Below, one piece after another: positions 48,900-59,619 of a stretch of DNA of 64,000 bases. The DNA lies in the NCBI GenBank assembly GCA_947561585.1, contig CANNZV010000510.1:186001-250000 (forward strand). Reading direction: 5' to 3'. The notes beneath the pieces are model-generated. The model had not been told where the DNA came from and did no database searches. It saw nothing but the letters and a program-made list of their open reading frames with translations. How positions within the stretch are numbered: the stretch's first letter is position 1; every line of letters starts with the position of its first letter. Made by a program: the position numbers and the translations under genes. Source of the stretch: Caprella mutica. Taxonomy: Eukaryota > Arthropoda > Malacostraca > Amphipoda > Caprellidae.

Positions 48900-49398
48900 T
48901 GTACCAGTGCAGCTGGTCTGTCCTATGTTTATTGTCAAAACCTCTCCTGTTGCATAATAGACATGTGTACTAATTTTCACTTTATTACAGATATATATTC
49001 CGAAGGTATTGTAATTATTTAATGTTAATATTAAGTTTCCAACCTGTCTAACGCTGAAACTCACTTACCTCTCTCTGCTTGATTACCCTTCCTTAACCTG
49101 TAAGTTTTATTCATTTGCTTTGCTTTATTATCATTTGCTTTATTATTGATTTTATTTATTATTTGCTTTACTTTTTGTTTGTTTACTTTTCTTTTGCTTA
49201 TGTAGTTATGCTATTTGTTTGCAGATAACTGCACTCTCTCACGCCTTCTTATTTATGCTCTACACTTCACCTTGTACCATCCTTTTGCCTGCAATAGAAA
49301 ATAAGCTACTAATAATCTGTTCTTCAATATCCTTAATTTAAGTTAATGGTTTGGAACCACATACCTATATAATTCTGTTCGGCTACCCGCCCGCAACA
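48900..49398 (+). repeat. 3' LTR (499 bp)
   Basis: Matches 40562-41060 in full on reading. The ATGT target duplication follows at 49399-49402. Confidence 0.93.
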
Positions 49399-49402
49399 AT
49401 GT

Positions 49403-49652
49403 ATGGAACATTCTTCCAAGACTCTCTGCGGGAGTTTTTGATTGAATTTTAGAAATTGGAGATCTCTGCGGGAGATCATGAATTAATTCCTATGTTATAT
49501 ACCATTAATTTAGCAGCGGGAGATTTTGAATTAATTCCTATGTTACCATTAATTTAGCTGTGGGAGATTTTGAATCTGCTGCTGAGAGTCGGAAAATAAC
49601 TGTCTCTCAAAATAAAATCTCTGTGGGAGAAGAGACACATTATGCAGACTGC
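49403..49652 (-). mobile_element. CAGWCTG element, family D (minus orientation, partial)
   Basis: Ends at CAGACTG (49645-49651). It contains four GCGGGAGAT-like words and the core CCTATGTTACCATTAAT. Its outer end is missing at the retrotransposon junction. Confidence 0.65.
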
Positions 49653-50103
49653 CAAAATAGTTTGTCTCATAAACTCTCAATTTGTCTCTCTAAAATTCCC
49701 AAAATTTCTCTCCAAAATGATCAAACTATCATAAATTATCTCCAAAATAACATTATGGCATAGGAGAAAATTAATTTATGGCCATTTGCAATTGAAGGGC
49801 TCAAAATAACTGTCACAAACTCGTCATTTTAATGGAGAGTTTGCTTTACCTGGCCTCAGACATGCTTTATTACCTGGCCTGCGTAGCCTCCGACATTGCA
49901 GGAATTTTTTTAATAGAAAAATTGAATATCTGCCATCTGTCAACATATCATTGGAATTTACCATCAAACACAATCTGGATTATTGAAGAGTATTTTGAGA
50001 TTTTTGGCCATTTTCATTTGGAGAGAAATTTGAAAATCTGTGGAGAGAAATTGCCTCAAAAATTAAATATCTGGAGACTGATTGTGCATGCTTTGCAGAC
50101 TGG
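49653..50103 (-). mobile_element. CAGWCTG elements, families F and G, degraded
   Basis: TCTCTCCAAAAT-type words, an inverted AAACTCgtCATTTTAATGGaGAGTTT hairpin near 49820, and a segment starting CCTCCGACATTGCAGGAATT (about 49888) that is also present at 53308. That segment ends CAAACACAATCTGG (about 49967), an empty version of the site filled at 53391-53627. The stretch closes with CATGCTTTGCAGACTGG at about 50088-50104. Confidence 0.5.
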
Positions 50104-50129
50104 CTTGGAGATAAATTCCTAATTAATTC

Positions 50130-50365
50130 CCAGACTGTATTTCATGGTAAATTCCACCGACTCATCGGTGGAATTTTTCTGCATTGAAAATAATATTCTG
50201 GCAAAGTTGGTGGATTTTTAGCTATTTCTTCCTATGTTACCATTAATTTTCGGTGGAATAATGGCTAAAATGTTGGTGGATCAGCCAAATTACTGGAACT
50301 TTATGGTGAATCTTTTCAGCTTTTTCAAAAAGTCAGTGGAATTTTGCTCATCAAATACAGACTGG
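50130..50365 (+). mobile_element. CAGWCTG element A1, 8-bp duplication ATTAATTC
   Basis: The ends CCAGACTGTATTTCATGG and AAATACAGACTGG bound 236 bp. ATTAATTC flanks it exactly on both sides (50122-50129 and 50366-50373). Inside are spaced GGTGGA words and the core CCTATGTTACCATTAAT. The host sequence is the core of another unit (compare CTAATTAATTCTTATG at about 40060). Confidence 0.85.
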
Positions 50366-50397
50366 ATTAATTCTTATGTTTAGAACTAAGTTGAACT

Positions 50398-50630
50398 TCA
50401 GTCTGTATTTTGTGGTAAATTCCACCGACATGTCGGTGGAATTTTTCTCCATTAAAAATAATATTCTGGCAAAGTCGGTGGATTTTTAGCTATTTATTCC
50501 TATATTACCATTAATTTTCGGTGGAAAAATGGGTAAATGATGGTGGATCAGCCAAATTACTGGAAATTTAGGGTGGATTTTTTCAGCAAATTCAAAGTCA
50601 GTGGAATTTTGTGCACCAATTACAGACTGG
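50398..50630 (+). mobile_element. CAGWCTG element A2 with a 28-bp perfect palindrome
   Basis: Same family as A1. TTGAACTT occurs just before the left end and again four bases past the right end, probably the target duplication with a small end shift. Positions 50417-50444 form a perfect 28-bp palindrome (AAATTCCACCGACA plus its reverse complement). Confidence 0.8.
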
Positions 50631-50950
50631 GACTTGAACTTTACATGACATTGATGGATACATATCTAAAAGCTGAGCAGCACACCACAGTACGGCGCAC
50701 CACTGTAGATTAGTAGATTGTTGTAGGCTATCAAATTTATGACTGACTGTACTTGAATCCAATGTTAATACTACACAGTTTAATTCTTTGATTGAGATAT
50801 TTAATTTGGAATAGAAAATAAAATTTATCATAGAAAACTTTAATAATTATATGGGGTAACTAAAGTAAACTTTCTGTCTGAAGTTAGTGAGGTTCTAAGA
50901 TATCAGTTAGATGTATCGGGGGGCGTGCCGGCACCCGAGCGGCCGAGATC
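50631..50950. other. Spacer between elements, nothing recognised
   Basis: A short GC-rich phrase near 50920-50950 (GGGGGGCGTGCCGGCACCCG) stands out from the AT-rich surroundings. No gene. Confidence 0.4.
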
Positions 50951-50951
50951 C

Positions 50952-51387
50952 CCAGTCTGTTTTGGTGCACAAAATTCCACTGACTTTTTGAAAAAGCTGA
51001 AAAATCTACCATAAATTTCCATTAATAGTAATTTGGCTGATCCACTAACATTTTACCCATTTTTCCACCAAAAATTGATGGTAACATAGGAATAAACCAG
51101 ACTGTATTCCATGGTAAATTTTTTTCTCTTTAAAAATAACATTCTTGCAAAGTTGGTGGATTTTTAGCTATTTATTCCTATGTTACTGTGTTACCATTAA
51201 TTTTTGATGGAAAAATAGGTGAAGTGTTGGTGGATTAGCCATATTACTAGAAATTCATGGCGGAATTTTTCAGCTTTTTTTTTCAGTGGAATTTCGTGCA
51301 CCAAATACAGACTGGGAAATAAATAGCTAAAAATGGAAAAAAATTCCACTGACAAGTTGGTGGAATTTACCATGAAATACAGTCTGG
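50952..51387 (-). mobile_element. CAGWCTG element A3 interrupted by a nested copy (A4)
   Basis: A minus-oriented family A element whose halves (50952-51096 and about 51316-51387) are separated by another family A element in plus orientation (51097-51315). The break falls in the core, after TAGGAATAAA. Confidence 0.75.
51097..51315 (+). mobile_element. Nested CAGWCTG element A4
   Basis: CCAGACTGTATTCCATGG to AAATACAGACTGG. The flanks GGAATAAA and GAAATAAA agree at 7 of 8 positions, consistent with an 8-bp target duplication. Confidence 0.75.
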
Positions 51388-51502
51388 GATTTAAATGGTC
51401 AAATCTTAGATATCCATTCTGCAGAATATGGGACATTTTTAACATTTTCTGTGCGAACAATCCTTAATTTCCTCCTATATTTACATGTATTTTACTGAGA
51501 AC

Positions 51503-51739
51503 CCAGTCTGCAAAGCATGAACAATCAGTCTCCGGATATTTAATTTTGGGGCGATTTCTCTCTGAAGATTTTCTAATTTCTCTCCAAAATTGCCAAAAAA
51601 TTCAAAATTCTCTCCACTAATTAAAAGTAAACATAGGAATTAAATAGAAAGTAGTCGCCGGATAATTCAGGAGACTAATTTCAAGGCCTCACTGGTCGCC
51701 AGATAAACTTCACAACTTCATGCATCTTTTGCAGACTGG
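51503..51739 (+). mobile_element. CAGWCTG element, family C
   Basis: CCAGTCTGCAAAGCATG opens it and CATGCATCTTTTGCAGACTGG closes it (237 bp). The flanks CTGAGAAC and CTGAGAAG agree at 7 of 8. It has a core variant AAACATAGGAATTAAAT and TCTCTCC words. Confidence 0.75.
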
Positions 51740-52504
51740 CTGAGAAGTGAGAACTGAAGCCAGAGTGGAATAATAACTCATTTCAGATTGACTAGTAACT
51801 CTGTTAGGAATTTAGAATGAACAAGAATTACTCATTTTAACCCTAAAAAATGCAGAAATCAGTAAATTATTTTATAAATTTCAACTCCGCAGTGAAAACT
51901 GATGTAAAATAAGTCATTTATGCTTCACAATTGGTCTTGTTGGGATGATAAACATCACTAATGGGAATGCATGAAGTTAGGAGTAACTCTGTTAGAATTT
52001 ATGTTTTCCAGTCTGGAACTGAAGCAAAAATACATAAAGAGGATTTCTTGGAGAACAATTTGAATTTACCAGTTCCTGCAGTCCATGAGTCCAAGACTGC
52101 AGGAACTGCTAAACTGTTATCCATGAAATCTTCTATTTTAGCTTCTGTTCTCAATAAAATAATGTAAATATACTATATAGGAGGAATTTAAGGATTGTTC
52201 GAACAGAAAATCATGAAAATGTCCCATTTCCTGCGGACTGGAAGTGCAGTCTGGTTAGATATGTCAAATTAGCTTAAAATTTTGAATTAATTCCTATGTT
52301 CCCATGATAATTTTGGCTTGAAATCTTCAAAATATGAGCCAAATTGGCTTGGCTCAGAATTTTACTGAAATTTTTTTGTTGAAGCATTGGACCGGATGGC
52401 ATCATGGCTTTGCACATTTTCCGCATACTTTGATTTTACGAAAAAACTAGAGAAGTCAGCAATCTGATTTTTTGTGTGCAGATAGAGAAAGGGTTACGGG
52501 TAGA
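51740..52504. other. Non-coding stretch with a 14-bp perfect hairpin
   Basis: CAGTTCCTGCAGTC (52070-52083) pairs with GACTGCAGGAACTG (52095-52108). Fragments with ATGTCCCATTTCCTGC words (about 52217) repeat in inverted form the text at about 51410-51480. A CAGTCTGG end lies at about 52246. No gene. Confidence 0.5.
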
Positions 52505-52770
52505 CCATGTTTCAAAGTATGGACAAAGTCGCCAGTATACTGGCGACTTTTGAGGGGTGCAATAAGTTTAGAAACCTGTAAATAACAAGTAAATCACTCA
52601 TAGATAGTCTCAAGTGATACACATGCATCAGACATGATGCATAAGGATGTTTTCAAGTGTAAAATCTTCACTAGGAAGTCCTATTTCTTCTTCAAAGTAT
52701 CTTAAATGTGGCGACCTTGGTCCATTTTCTCACCAAACTGGCGACTTTCTTGCCACACTTTGAAACATGG
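52505..52770. mobile_element. 266-bp terminal-inverted-repeat element (CCATGTTTCAAAG ends)
   Basis: The left end CCATGTTTCAAAGTATGG and the right end, its near reverse complement, share about 35 bp with mismatches, including the phrase AAAGTCGCCAGT. The flanks CGGGTAGA (52497-52504) and AGGGTAGA (52771-52778) agree at 7 of 8, pointing to an hAT-like 8-bp duplication. This family is distinct from the CAGWCTG set. Confidence 0.7.
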
Positions 52771-52990
52771 AGGGTAGACCTAGGTGCACACTCAATTCTT
52801 TAAATTCAATAGAAAAAATGTTATCATCGAAAAACTGTGGGCAAAGATAATGGGGATAAACCGGGTGAATTTTGCGCACTTACGGTCCCAGTTTGTATTT
52901 GGTGCACTGAACTCCTCTGACTTTTTCAAAAATCTGAGAAATAGCTGCCAACATTTTTCATCAATTTGTCTAGTCCTCCTAACATTTTAC

Positions 52991-53250
52991 CCAGTCTGCA
53001 GAATGTGTCTCATCTCCTGCAGAGATTTTAATTTGAGAGAGAATTATTCTCTGACTCTCAGCAGCAGATTCAGAATCTCCGGCAGCTAAATTAATGGTAA
53101 CATAGGAATTAATTCAAAATCTACCGCAGCTAAATTAATGGTAACATAGGAATTAATTCAAGATCTCCCGCAGAGATCTCCAATTTCTAAAATTTAATTA
53201 AAAACTCCCGCAGAGAGTCTTGGAAAAATGTTCCATATTCTGCAGACTGG
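52991..53250 (+). mobile_element. CAGWCTG element D1, 8-bp duplication CATTTTAC
   Basis: The ends CCAGTCTGCAGAAT and ATTCTGCAGACTGG are perfect inverted repeats. CATTTTAC flanks it exactly (52983-52990 and 53251-53258). It contains several CTCCCGCAG-type words and two cores reading AATGGTAACATAGGAATTAA. It interrupts a CAGTTTGTATTTGG-type unit that is also present, without this insertion, at 40396-40555. Confidence 0.88.
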
Positions 53251-53390
53251 CATTTTACCAGTTTCTCCTCCAAAAATTAATGGTAATATAGGAATTAATA
53301 GTTAAATATCCTCCGACATTGCAGGAATTTTTTTATTAGAGAAATTGAATATCTCCCGAGATACCATTGGAATTAACCACCAAATACAAT

Positions 53391-53627
53391 CCAGTCTGTA
53401 TTTCGTGGTAAATTCCACCGACATGTCGATGGAATTTTTTCCCCTTTCAGAATAATATTCTGGGAAAGTCAGTGGATTTATAGCTATTTATTCCTATGTT
53501 ACCATTAATTTTCGGTGGAAAAATGGATAAAATGTTGGTGGATCAGTCAAATTACTGGAAATTTATGGTGGATTTTTTCAGCTTTTTCAAAAAGTCAGTG
53601 GAATTTTGTGCACCAAATACAGACTGG
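53391..53627 (+). mobile_element. CAGWCTG element A5, 8-bp duplication AATACAAT
   Basis: CCAGTCTGTATTTCGTGG to CACCAAATACAGACTGG, 237 bp. AATACAAT flanks it exactly (53383-53390 and 53628-53635). A related empty site is at about 49955-49970. Confidence 0.88.
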
Positions 53628-53659
53628 AATACAATCTGGCACTTACCGGGTGTATTTGC

Positions 53660-53862
53660 GCGGTGGGATGAAAATCGCGAGCCGTGGGATAATAAATGCG
53701 AGCTGTGGGATATAAAATGCAAGCCGTGGGATAAAAAATGCAAGTCGTGGGATAAAAATGCAAGTCGTGGGATAAAAAATGTGAGCTGTGGGATAAAAAA
53801 TGTGAGCTGTGGGATAAAAACTACCAAGCAATGGGATATAAAGCAAGCCGTGGTGGAAGGAG
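53660..53862 (+). repeat. ~20-bp tandem repeat (CGTGGGATAAAAAATGCAAG)
   Basis: About nine imperfect copies. They keep frames open on both strands, giving an illusory protein rich in WDKKC. It lies between two CAGWCTG elements. Confidence 0.7.
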
Positions 53863-53873
53863 CAATTACTACC

Positions 53874-54287
53874 CCAGTCTGCAGAATATGTGAGATATTT
53901 GGGATAATCTCTCCGAACAATTTTGAATTAATTCCTATATTTACATTAATTTTGCTACAAACACTTCTGAATTAATCCCTATATTTACATTAATTTTGCT
54001 ACGAACAGAATAAGAGATCTCTACGAACACTTTACCAGTTTCTGCAGACCCAAGTAAAAAAGCATGTCCAAACTCGCCATTTTAATGGCGAGTTTGTGAC
54101 AGTTATTTTGAGCCCTTCAATTTCAAATGGTGAGTTTTATCTATTTTTCTCCTATGCTACAATATTATTTTGGAGAGAATTTATGAAAATTTGATCATTT
54201 TGGAGAGAATTTGTTGTATTTAGGAGACAGCTGGAGAGACAAATGGTGAGTTTATGAGACAAACTATTTTACTTGGCTGCAGACTGG
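53874..54287 (+). mobile_element. CAGWCTG elements, families B and F (adjacent)
   Basis: Family B starts CCAGTCTGCAGAATATGTG at 53874, with repeated CTACGAACA words and two CCTATATTTACATTAATTTT cores. It runs into a family F unit (about 54050-54287) with the hairpin AAACTCGCCAT/ATGGCGAGTTT, TTTTGGAGAGAAT words, and right end GGCTGCAGACTGG. Confidence 0.6.
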
Positions 54288-54323
54288 TTACTACCTAGAT
54301 TTAGTTACTTATTAACAGACCGG

Positions 54324-54603
54324 CCAGTCTGTAGAATGCGTCTCTTCTCCCGCAGAGATTTTAATTTGAGAGACAGTTACTCTCTGTCTGAGTCTCTGAC
54401 TCTCAGTAGCAAATTCAGAATCTCCCGCAGCTAAATTAATGGTAACATAGGAATTAATTAAAAATCTCCCGCATCTAAATTAATGGTCACATAGGAATTA
54501 ATTCAAGATCTCCCGCAGAGATCTCCAATTTCAAAAATTCAATCAAAAACTCCCACAGAGAGTCTTGGAAAAATGTTCCATAGGTATTCTGCAGACAGAC
54601 TGG
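54324..54603 (+). mobile_element. CAGWCTG element D2, 8-bp duplication CAGACCGG
   Basis: CCAGTCTGTAGAATGCG to CAGACAGACTGG, 280 bp. CAGACCGG flanks it exactly (54316-54323 and 54604-54611). Family D words (CTCCCGCAG) and two cores are present. Confidence 0.88.
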
Positions 54604-54611
54604 CAGACCGG

Positions 54612-55136
54612 GAATATTTGATCAAGTGAAAATTCACATTTGATGAGCCGCAAAGTTTTGAAACTCTATATAAATGTCTTTTAGGAGACCGCGAGTTTCG
54701 AAAAAAATTCACAAAGAAATTAAGAATGCAATCTGCCCTGGGAGGCTGGCAGCCTGAGGTCAGAGGCCTGAGTTGAGTACAACAAACTACATGAAATCAT
54801 TGATAGAATGTACAGTGGTGCGCTGCTCAGCTTTTAGGTACTGTACTACTGTTGCATTGATAATTGATGTCATTATTACCTAATTTATATTTTATTGGAG
54901 ACATTTTAGAGAATTCTGGCCAGACAAAGCTACCTACCTTATATAAAAGAAATTATAATATATGGAAAATAAGCAACATGTTTATCTTGATTTTTTCAAG
55001 GATCTTAACCCACCCATATTTAGGGACCAAACATTACCAATTTACCATCAACTCACGAGTTCCTCCTTCAAGTTTTGACATTTATTGCAAAAACTGGTAG
55101 AACAGAAACCTAAACTGCGGATAATCGTATTTTAGA
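54612..55136. other. Intergenic, nothing recognised
   Basis: Short open frames only. No gene could be supported. Confidence 0.4.
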
Positions 55137-57090
55137 TTAAAGGTTCCCTCAAAGCAAATTATCATTATTTGAATCACTACTGCTTATTTCCTTCATCATT
55201 TTGCTAGTAAGTGTAAATCATGAAATTTGATACCTACAAAATATTTATTTCTATATTCCTTTGGAACAATATTTAATCAATACGTAGGTAAAACAATGTC
55301 GTTTCATTTCAGAGTTGATAATTTTAATTCCAAAGAAATAATGTTCGCCTTAAAGGGGCAGTTCAGTCAAAATCAAACTATCGCCAATTTGGTCCTAAAT
55401 CAATTTAGTATATTTATTTATGTAACAGTAGAACATTCTTTGATTTTAGAAATGTTTATATAAAAAGTATATTGTAAATTAGTGGCGCCATCTGTGGACT
55501 GCGGTGGACCGCGTAACTAATCATTGTACCTAGTACGTAAAGAAAATGAAAACCAGTCCCAGACTTGAATCGGTTATTAACTTATGAAAATGGTGAAAAG
55601 AATTTATGAAATTGAAAACTGTCCTTCGAGTCAATTGGATTTAGTTTTGAAAAGATACCCATCTCTTCATAATTTACCTGTTAAAACTGTTGATAGAAAA
55701 ATTGTTGACAAATAGTACAGAGTGGTGGCGCCATCTGTAGGAGGACGAAGTAACTAAATCGAATTTATAAAATATGATATATATCGCTTATTATATTTTT
55801 TTCAACCGTTCAATTCTACAACAATGCTTTATTCTTACTAAGTGATCGTTCAACATTAATATTATGAAAACAAAAATTGACTGAACTGCCCCTTTTAAGG
55901 TCCCCTCCAAGCAATTTTCTTATTATTATTTACCTAGGTACCTAAATCAATGAGGCTAATGTTTCTAATCATTTTGCTGCAAATTCTAAGGAATTTGAAG
56001 GCAAGATTATAATTTTATATGGTTTAAAAAAAGGGAATCAAAACTCTACAATACCTATTTTACTTCCGACTTAAAGGTCCCATCCAAGCAAATTTTTTTA
56101 TTGCTTAAATCAACGAGGCTAATGTTTCTTATCATTTTACTGCAAACTTCATAAAATTTGATAGCATATTTTTAATTGTATATGGCAATATGCTATTAAA
56201 GATTTTTATAATCCAAACTCTACAAAACCAACTTTACTTCCGACTTTCTATTTTTAGTCTGAAGAAGAAGAATATACACCATTTGTTTTGATTATCAACT
56301 AGGTATTTGGTTTAATAAATCTATTTATAATTCATGTAAAGGTTTAAATTTGGATAAACTTATTATAGAAACGCTTATATACTTTTAGAAACAATTAATA
56401 TCTTAAAAGAAGGCCATCAATGCATTTTTCGTTTATAAATCTAAATTTGAAATCAAAACAAAGAGGTTACAATCTTCTTTCTCAGCGTCAGGTTGGAGAT
56501 TCGCTCGATTGTTGCTCACAGAGTATTAAAAAACTTTAAAAGTAAATAGTAAAATATATACTGAACCGAATTGTATCATGGCTGTCTATAGACGGTCATG
56601 ATTGTATGCGGTTTGCGGAATAATGATCGTAGACCTTAGTTCTATAATATTATGTAATAAGCTCATTTTTTCCCCGGAGCCTGGAGAGGACCTTTAATTG
56701 CTCATTTTCAGTCTGAAGAAATAGAATGTACACCATGTGTTTTGAATGTCAACTAGGTACCTTTCAGGTATAATAAATACATTTAATATGTCTGTACCTA
56801 AATATATAAAATTGAATAAACTTATTATAGAAAAGTTTATACTTTATATACTTCAGGAAATAAAGTACGTATGAAGTTCAAATTTGAAATAAAAACAGAG
56901 AGTGTACAATTTTCTTCTTCAGCGTCAGGTTAGTGAATCGGACAATTGTTTCACACAGAGTATTAAAAAACTTAAAAGCAAATAATGAAACATACACAGA
57001 ACCGAATTGTATGCGGTTTGAAGAATAATGATTCTAGACCTTACTTCTATATATTTTCCCCGGGGCCTGGAGAGAACCTTTTATTGCCTG
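55137..57090. mobile_element. Cluster of TTAA-flanked small elements
   Basis: Left-end phrases TTAAAGGTYCC at 55137, 55895 and about 56077, and right-end phrases CTGGAGAGGACCTTTAA (about 56681-56697) and CTGGAGAGAACCTTTTA (about 57066-57082), belong to one family. A second family (TTAA then AGGGGCAGTTCAGTCAA) spans 55354-55894 and is nested in it. A stretch of about 440 bp occurs twice in tandem (about 56250-56690 and 56705-57075). No transposase is present. Confidence 0.55.
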
Positions 57091-57860
57091 CTAGGTAGAT
57101 AATTATATACTCGATTCAATATAAGAGTGAAGGTAGAAAACATTCAATGCAAATTTTGGTGCTAGTTTGGTATGCGATCTGTGGGGATTATGCGATCTTA
57201 TAGTACATAGTGCATTAGTATTTTCATTTTAATATGATCATTTTTCTATTTAGGTATCTGTGACACAAAACAAACAATATAGACGAGATATATCGATGCA
57301 TTCAAAGTAAAAAAAAAAATCATTAGTTATATTTTCACATATTAATTGCCTATTTTACGTTATATTCAAATGAGTTTATTAGGATATAGTTAATGTATGG
57401 ATATTTTCTTTAAGTATTTACATATTAAGGCTTATACTATACTAGTGTATTTTCCTGTTAAAAATAACGGTTTTTCAATAATATGTTGATATTATTTTGT
57501 AACTTAAAAATCTACACATGGTAGTGTCTTTAGATTTATTTGATGAATGACTATTATATTATACCCTGCATTTTTTAAATTTATTTTCGATTAATTTATT
57601 TTTCTGCAAAGACTGATTTATTTTACAAATGAAATACGTATAAAAATTGAATAAAAACATAAGAATTAGAAAAGTATATCAATATATTCCCATGCGAATA
57701 ATAGTCAAGTTCATTTTTTCCTATTTTATTACTGAAAGTGGGATACGAAATATATTTAAAAATAAATATATATATTCACAACGGTCTTATTTGAAAAAAT
57801 AAAATTTTATTATATTACGTATCTTGCACACCTGTATTTTTATATTTGCTAATATATTTT
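57091..57860. other. AT-rich, nothing recognised
   Basis: No gene or repeat could be supported. Confidence 0.4.
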
Positions 57861-57864
57861 AACC

Positions 57865-59409
57865 AGATCGAATGCCAAACCAGTAAATGACACTCAGATC
57901 ACATGTCAAACCAGTAAATGACACTCAGATCACATGTCAAAACAGTAAATGACACTCAGATCACATGTCAAACCAGTAAATGACACTCAGATCACATGTC
58001 AAACCAGTAAATGACACTCAGATCACATGTCAAACCAGTAAATGACAATCAGATTACATGTCAAACCAGTAAATGACACTCAGATTACATGTCAAACCAG
58101 TAAATGACACTCAGATCACATGTCAAACCAGTAAATGACAATCAGATCACATGTCAAACCAGTAAATGACACTCAGATCACATGTCAAACCAGTAAATGA
58201 CACTCAGATTACATGTCAAACCAGTAAATGACACTCAGATCTGATGTCAAACCAGTAAATGACACTCAGATTACATGTCAAACCAGTAAATGACACTCAG
58301 ATCTGATGTCAAACCAGTAAATGACACTCAGATCACATGTCAAACCAGTAAATGACACTCAGATCACATGTCAAACCAGTAAATGACACTCAGATCACAT
58401 GTCAAACCAGTAAATGACACTCAGATCTGATGTCAAACCAGTAAATGACACTCAGATTACATGTCAAACCAGTAAATGACACTCAGATCACATGTCAAAC
58501 CAGTAAATGACACTCAGATTACATGTCAAACCAGTAAATGACACTCAGATCTGATGTCAAACCAGTAAATGACACTCAGATTACATGTCAAACCAGTAAA
58601 TGACACTCAGATCTGATGTCAAACCAGTAAATGACACTCAGATCACATGTCAAACCAGTAAATGACACTCAGATCTGATGTCAAACCAGTAAATGACACT
58701 CAGATCACATGTCAAACCAGTAAATGACACTCAGATCACATGTCAAACCAGTAAATGACACTCACATTACATGTCAAACCAGTAAATGACACTCAGATCA
58801 CATGTCAAACCAGTAAATGACACTCAGATCTGATGTCAAACCAGTAAATGACACTCAGATCACATGTCAAACCAGTAAATGACACTCAGATCACATGTCA
58901 AACCAGTAAATGACACTCAGATCACATGTCAAACCAGTAAATGACACTCAGATCTGATGTCAAACCAGTAAATGACACTCATATTACATGTCAAACCAGT
59001 AAATGACACTCAGATCACATGTCAAACCAGTAAATGACACTCAGATCACATGTCAAACCAGTAAATGACACTCAGATCACATGTCAAACCAGTAAATGAC
59101 ACTCAGATCTGATGTCAAACCAGTAAATGACACTCAGATCACATGTCAAACCAGTAAATGACACTCAGATTACATGTCAAACCAGTAAATGACACTCAGA
59201 TCACATGTCAAACCAGTAAATGACACTCAGATTACATGTCAAACCAGTAAATGACACTCAGATTACATGTCAAACCAGTAAATGACACTCAGATTACATG
59301 TCAAACCAGTAAATGACACTCAGATTACATGCCAAACCAGTAAATGACACTCAGATCACATGTCAAACCAGTAAATGACACTCAGATCACATGTCAAACC
59401 AGTAAATGA
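57865..59409 (+). repeat. 31-bp satellite, array 1 (about 50 copies)
   Basis: The 31-bp unit contains CAAACCAGTAAATGACACTC followed by AGATCACATGT. The main variable site reads ATCACATG, ATTACATG or ATCTGATG. The ATCTG variant is confined to this array. Copies are otherwise nearly identical, so the array is young or homogenised. Confidence 0.93.
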
Positions 59410-59619
59410 ATTGAAAAAAAATAAACACTAGTTTTGTTTTTCCATTTTATTATATGCATTTATTTATTTGTCAATAGACTTTTTAAAGTAAATCGATACT
59501 ATTTAAATTAATTTGAAAGTGTTGCTGGACGACCAGTTCATATGGTATCACCTGATTCGGTCCTCCAGCAAAAATTAATATGTCGCACCTGAGTTTATTT
59601 CGACAGACAGAGACCTGCA

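Larger units (their letters stand above)
40562..49398 (+). mobile_element. Ty3/gypsy LTR retrotransposon, recently inserted
   Basis: A structurally complete 8837-bp element: 499-bp LTRs (TGTACC...CAACA) that look identical base for base on reading, a 4-bp flanking duplication ATGT (40558-40561 and 49399-49402), primer-binding site, gag, pol and a polypurine tract. The Pol order PR-RT-RH...IN places it in Ty3/gypsy. Identical LTRs imply a young insertion, because both LTRs are copied from one template at integration. It landed inside the CAGWCTG patchwork, directly after the AGGAATTAAT core of one unit. Pol is interrupted by one in-frame stop (43459-43461). Confidence 0.93.

Noticed and set aside
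49560..55463. Several frames of 60-160 codons
   Set aside because: Lie in CAGWCTG elements or the 20-bp tandem repeat at 53660-53862. Composition follows the repeat words.
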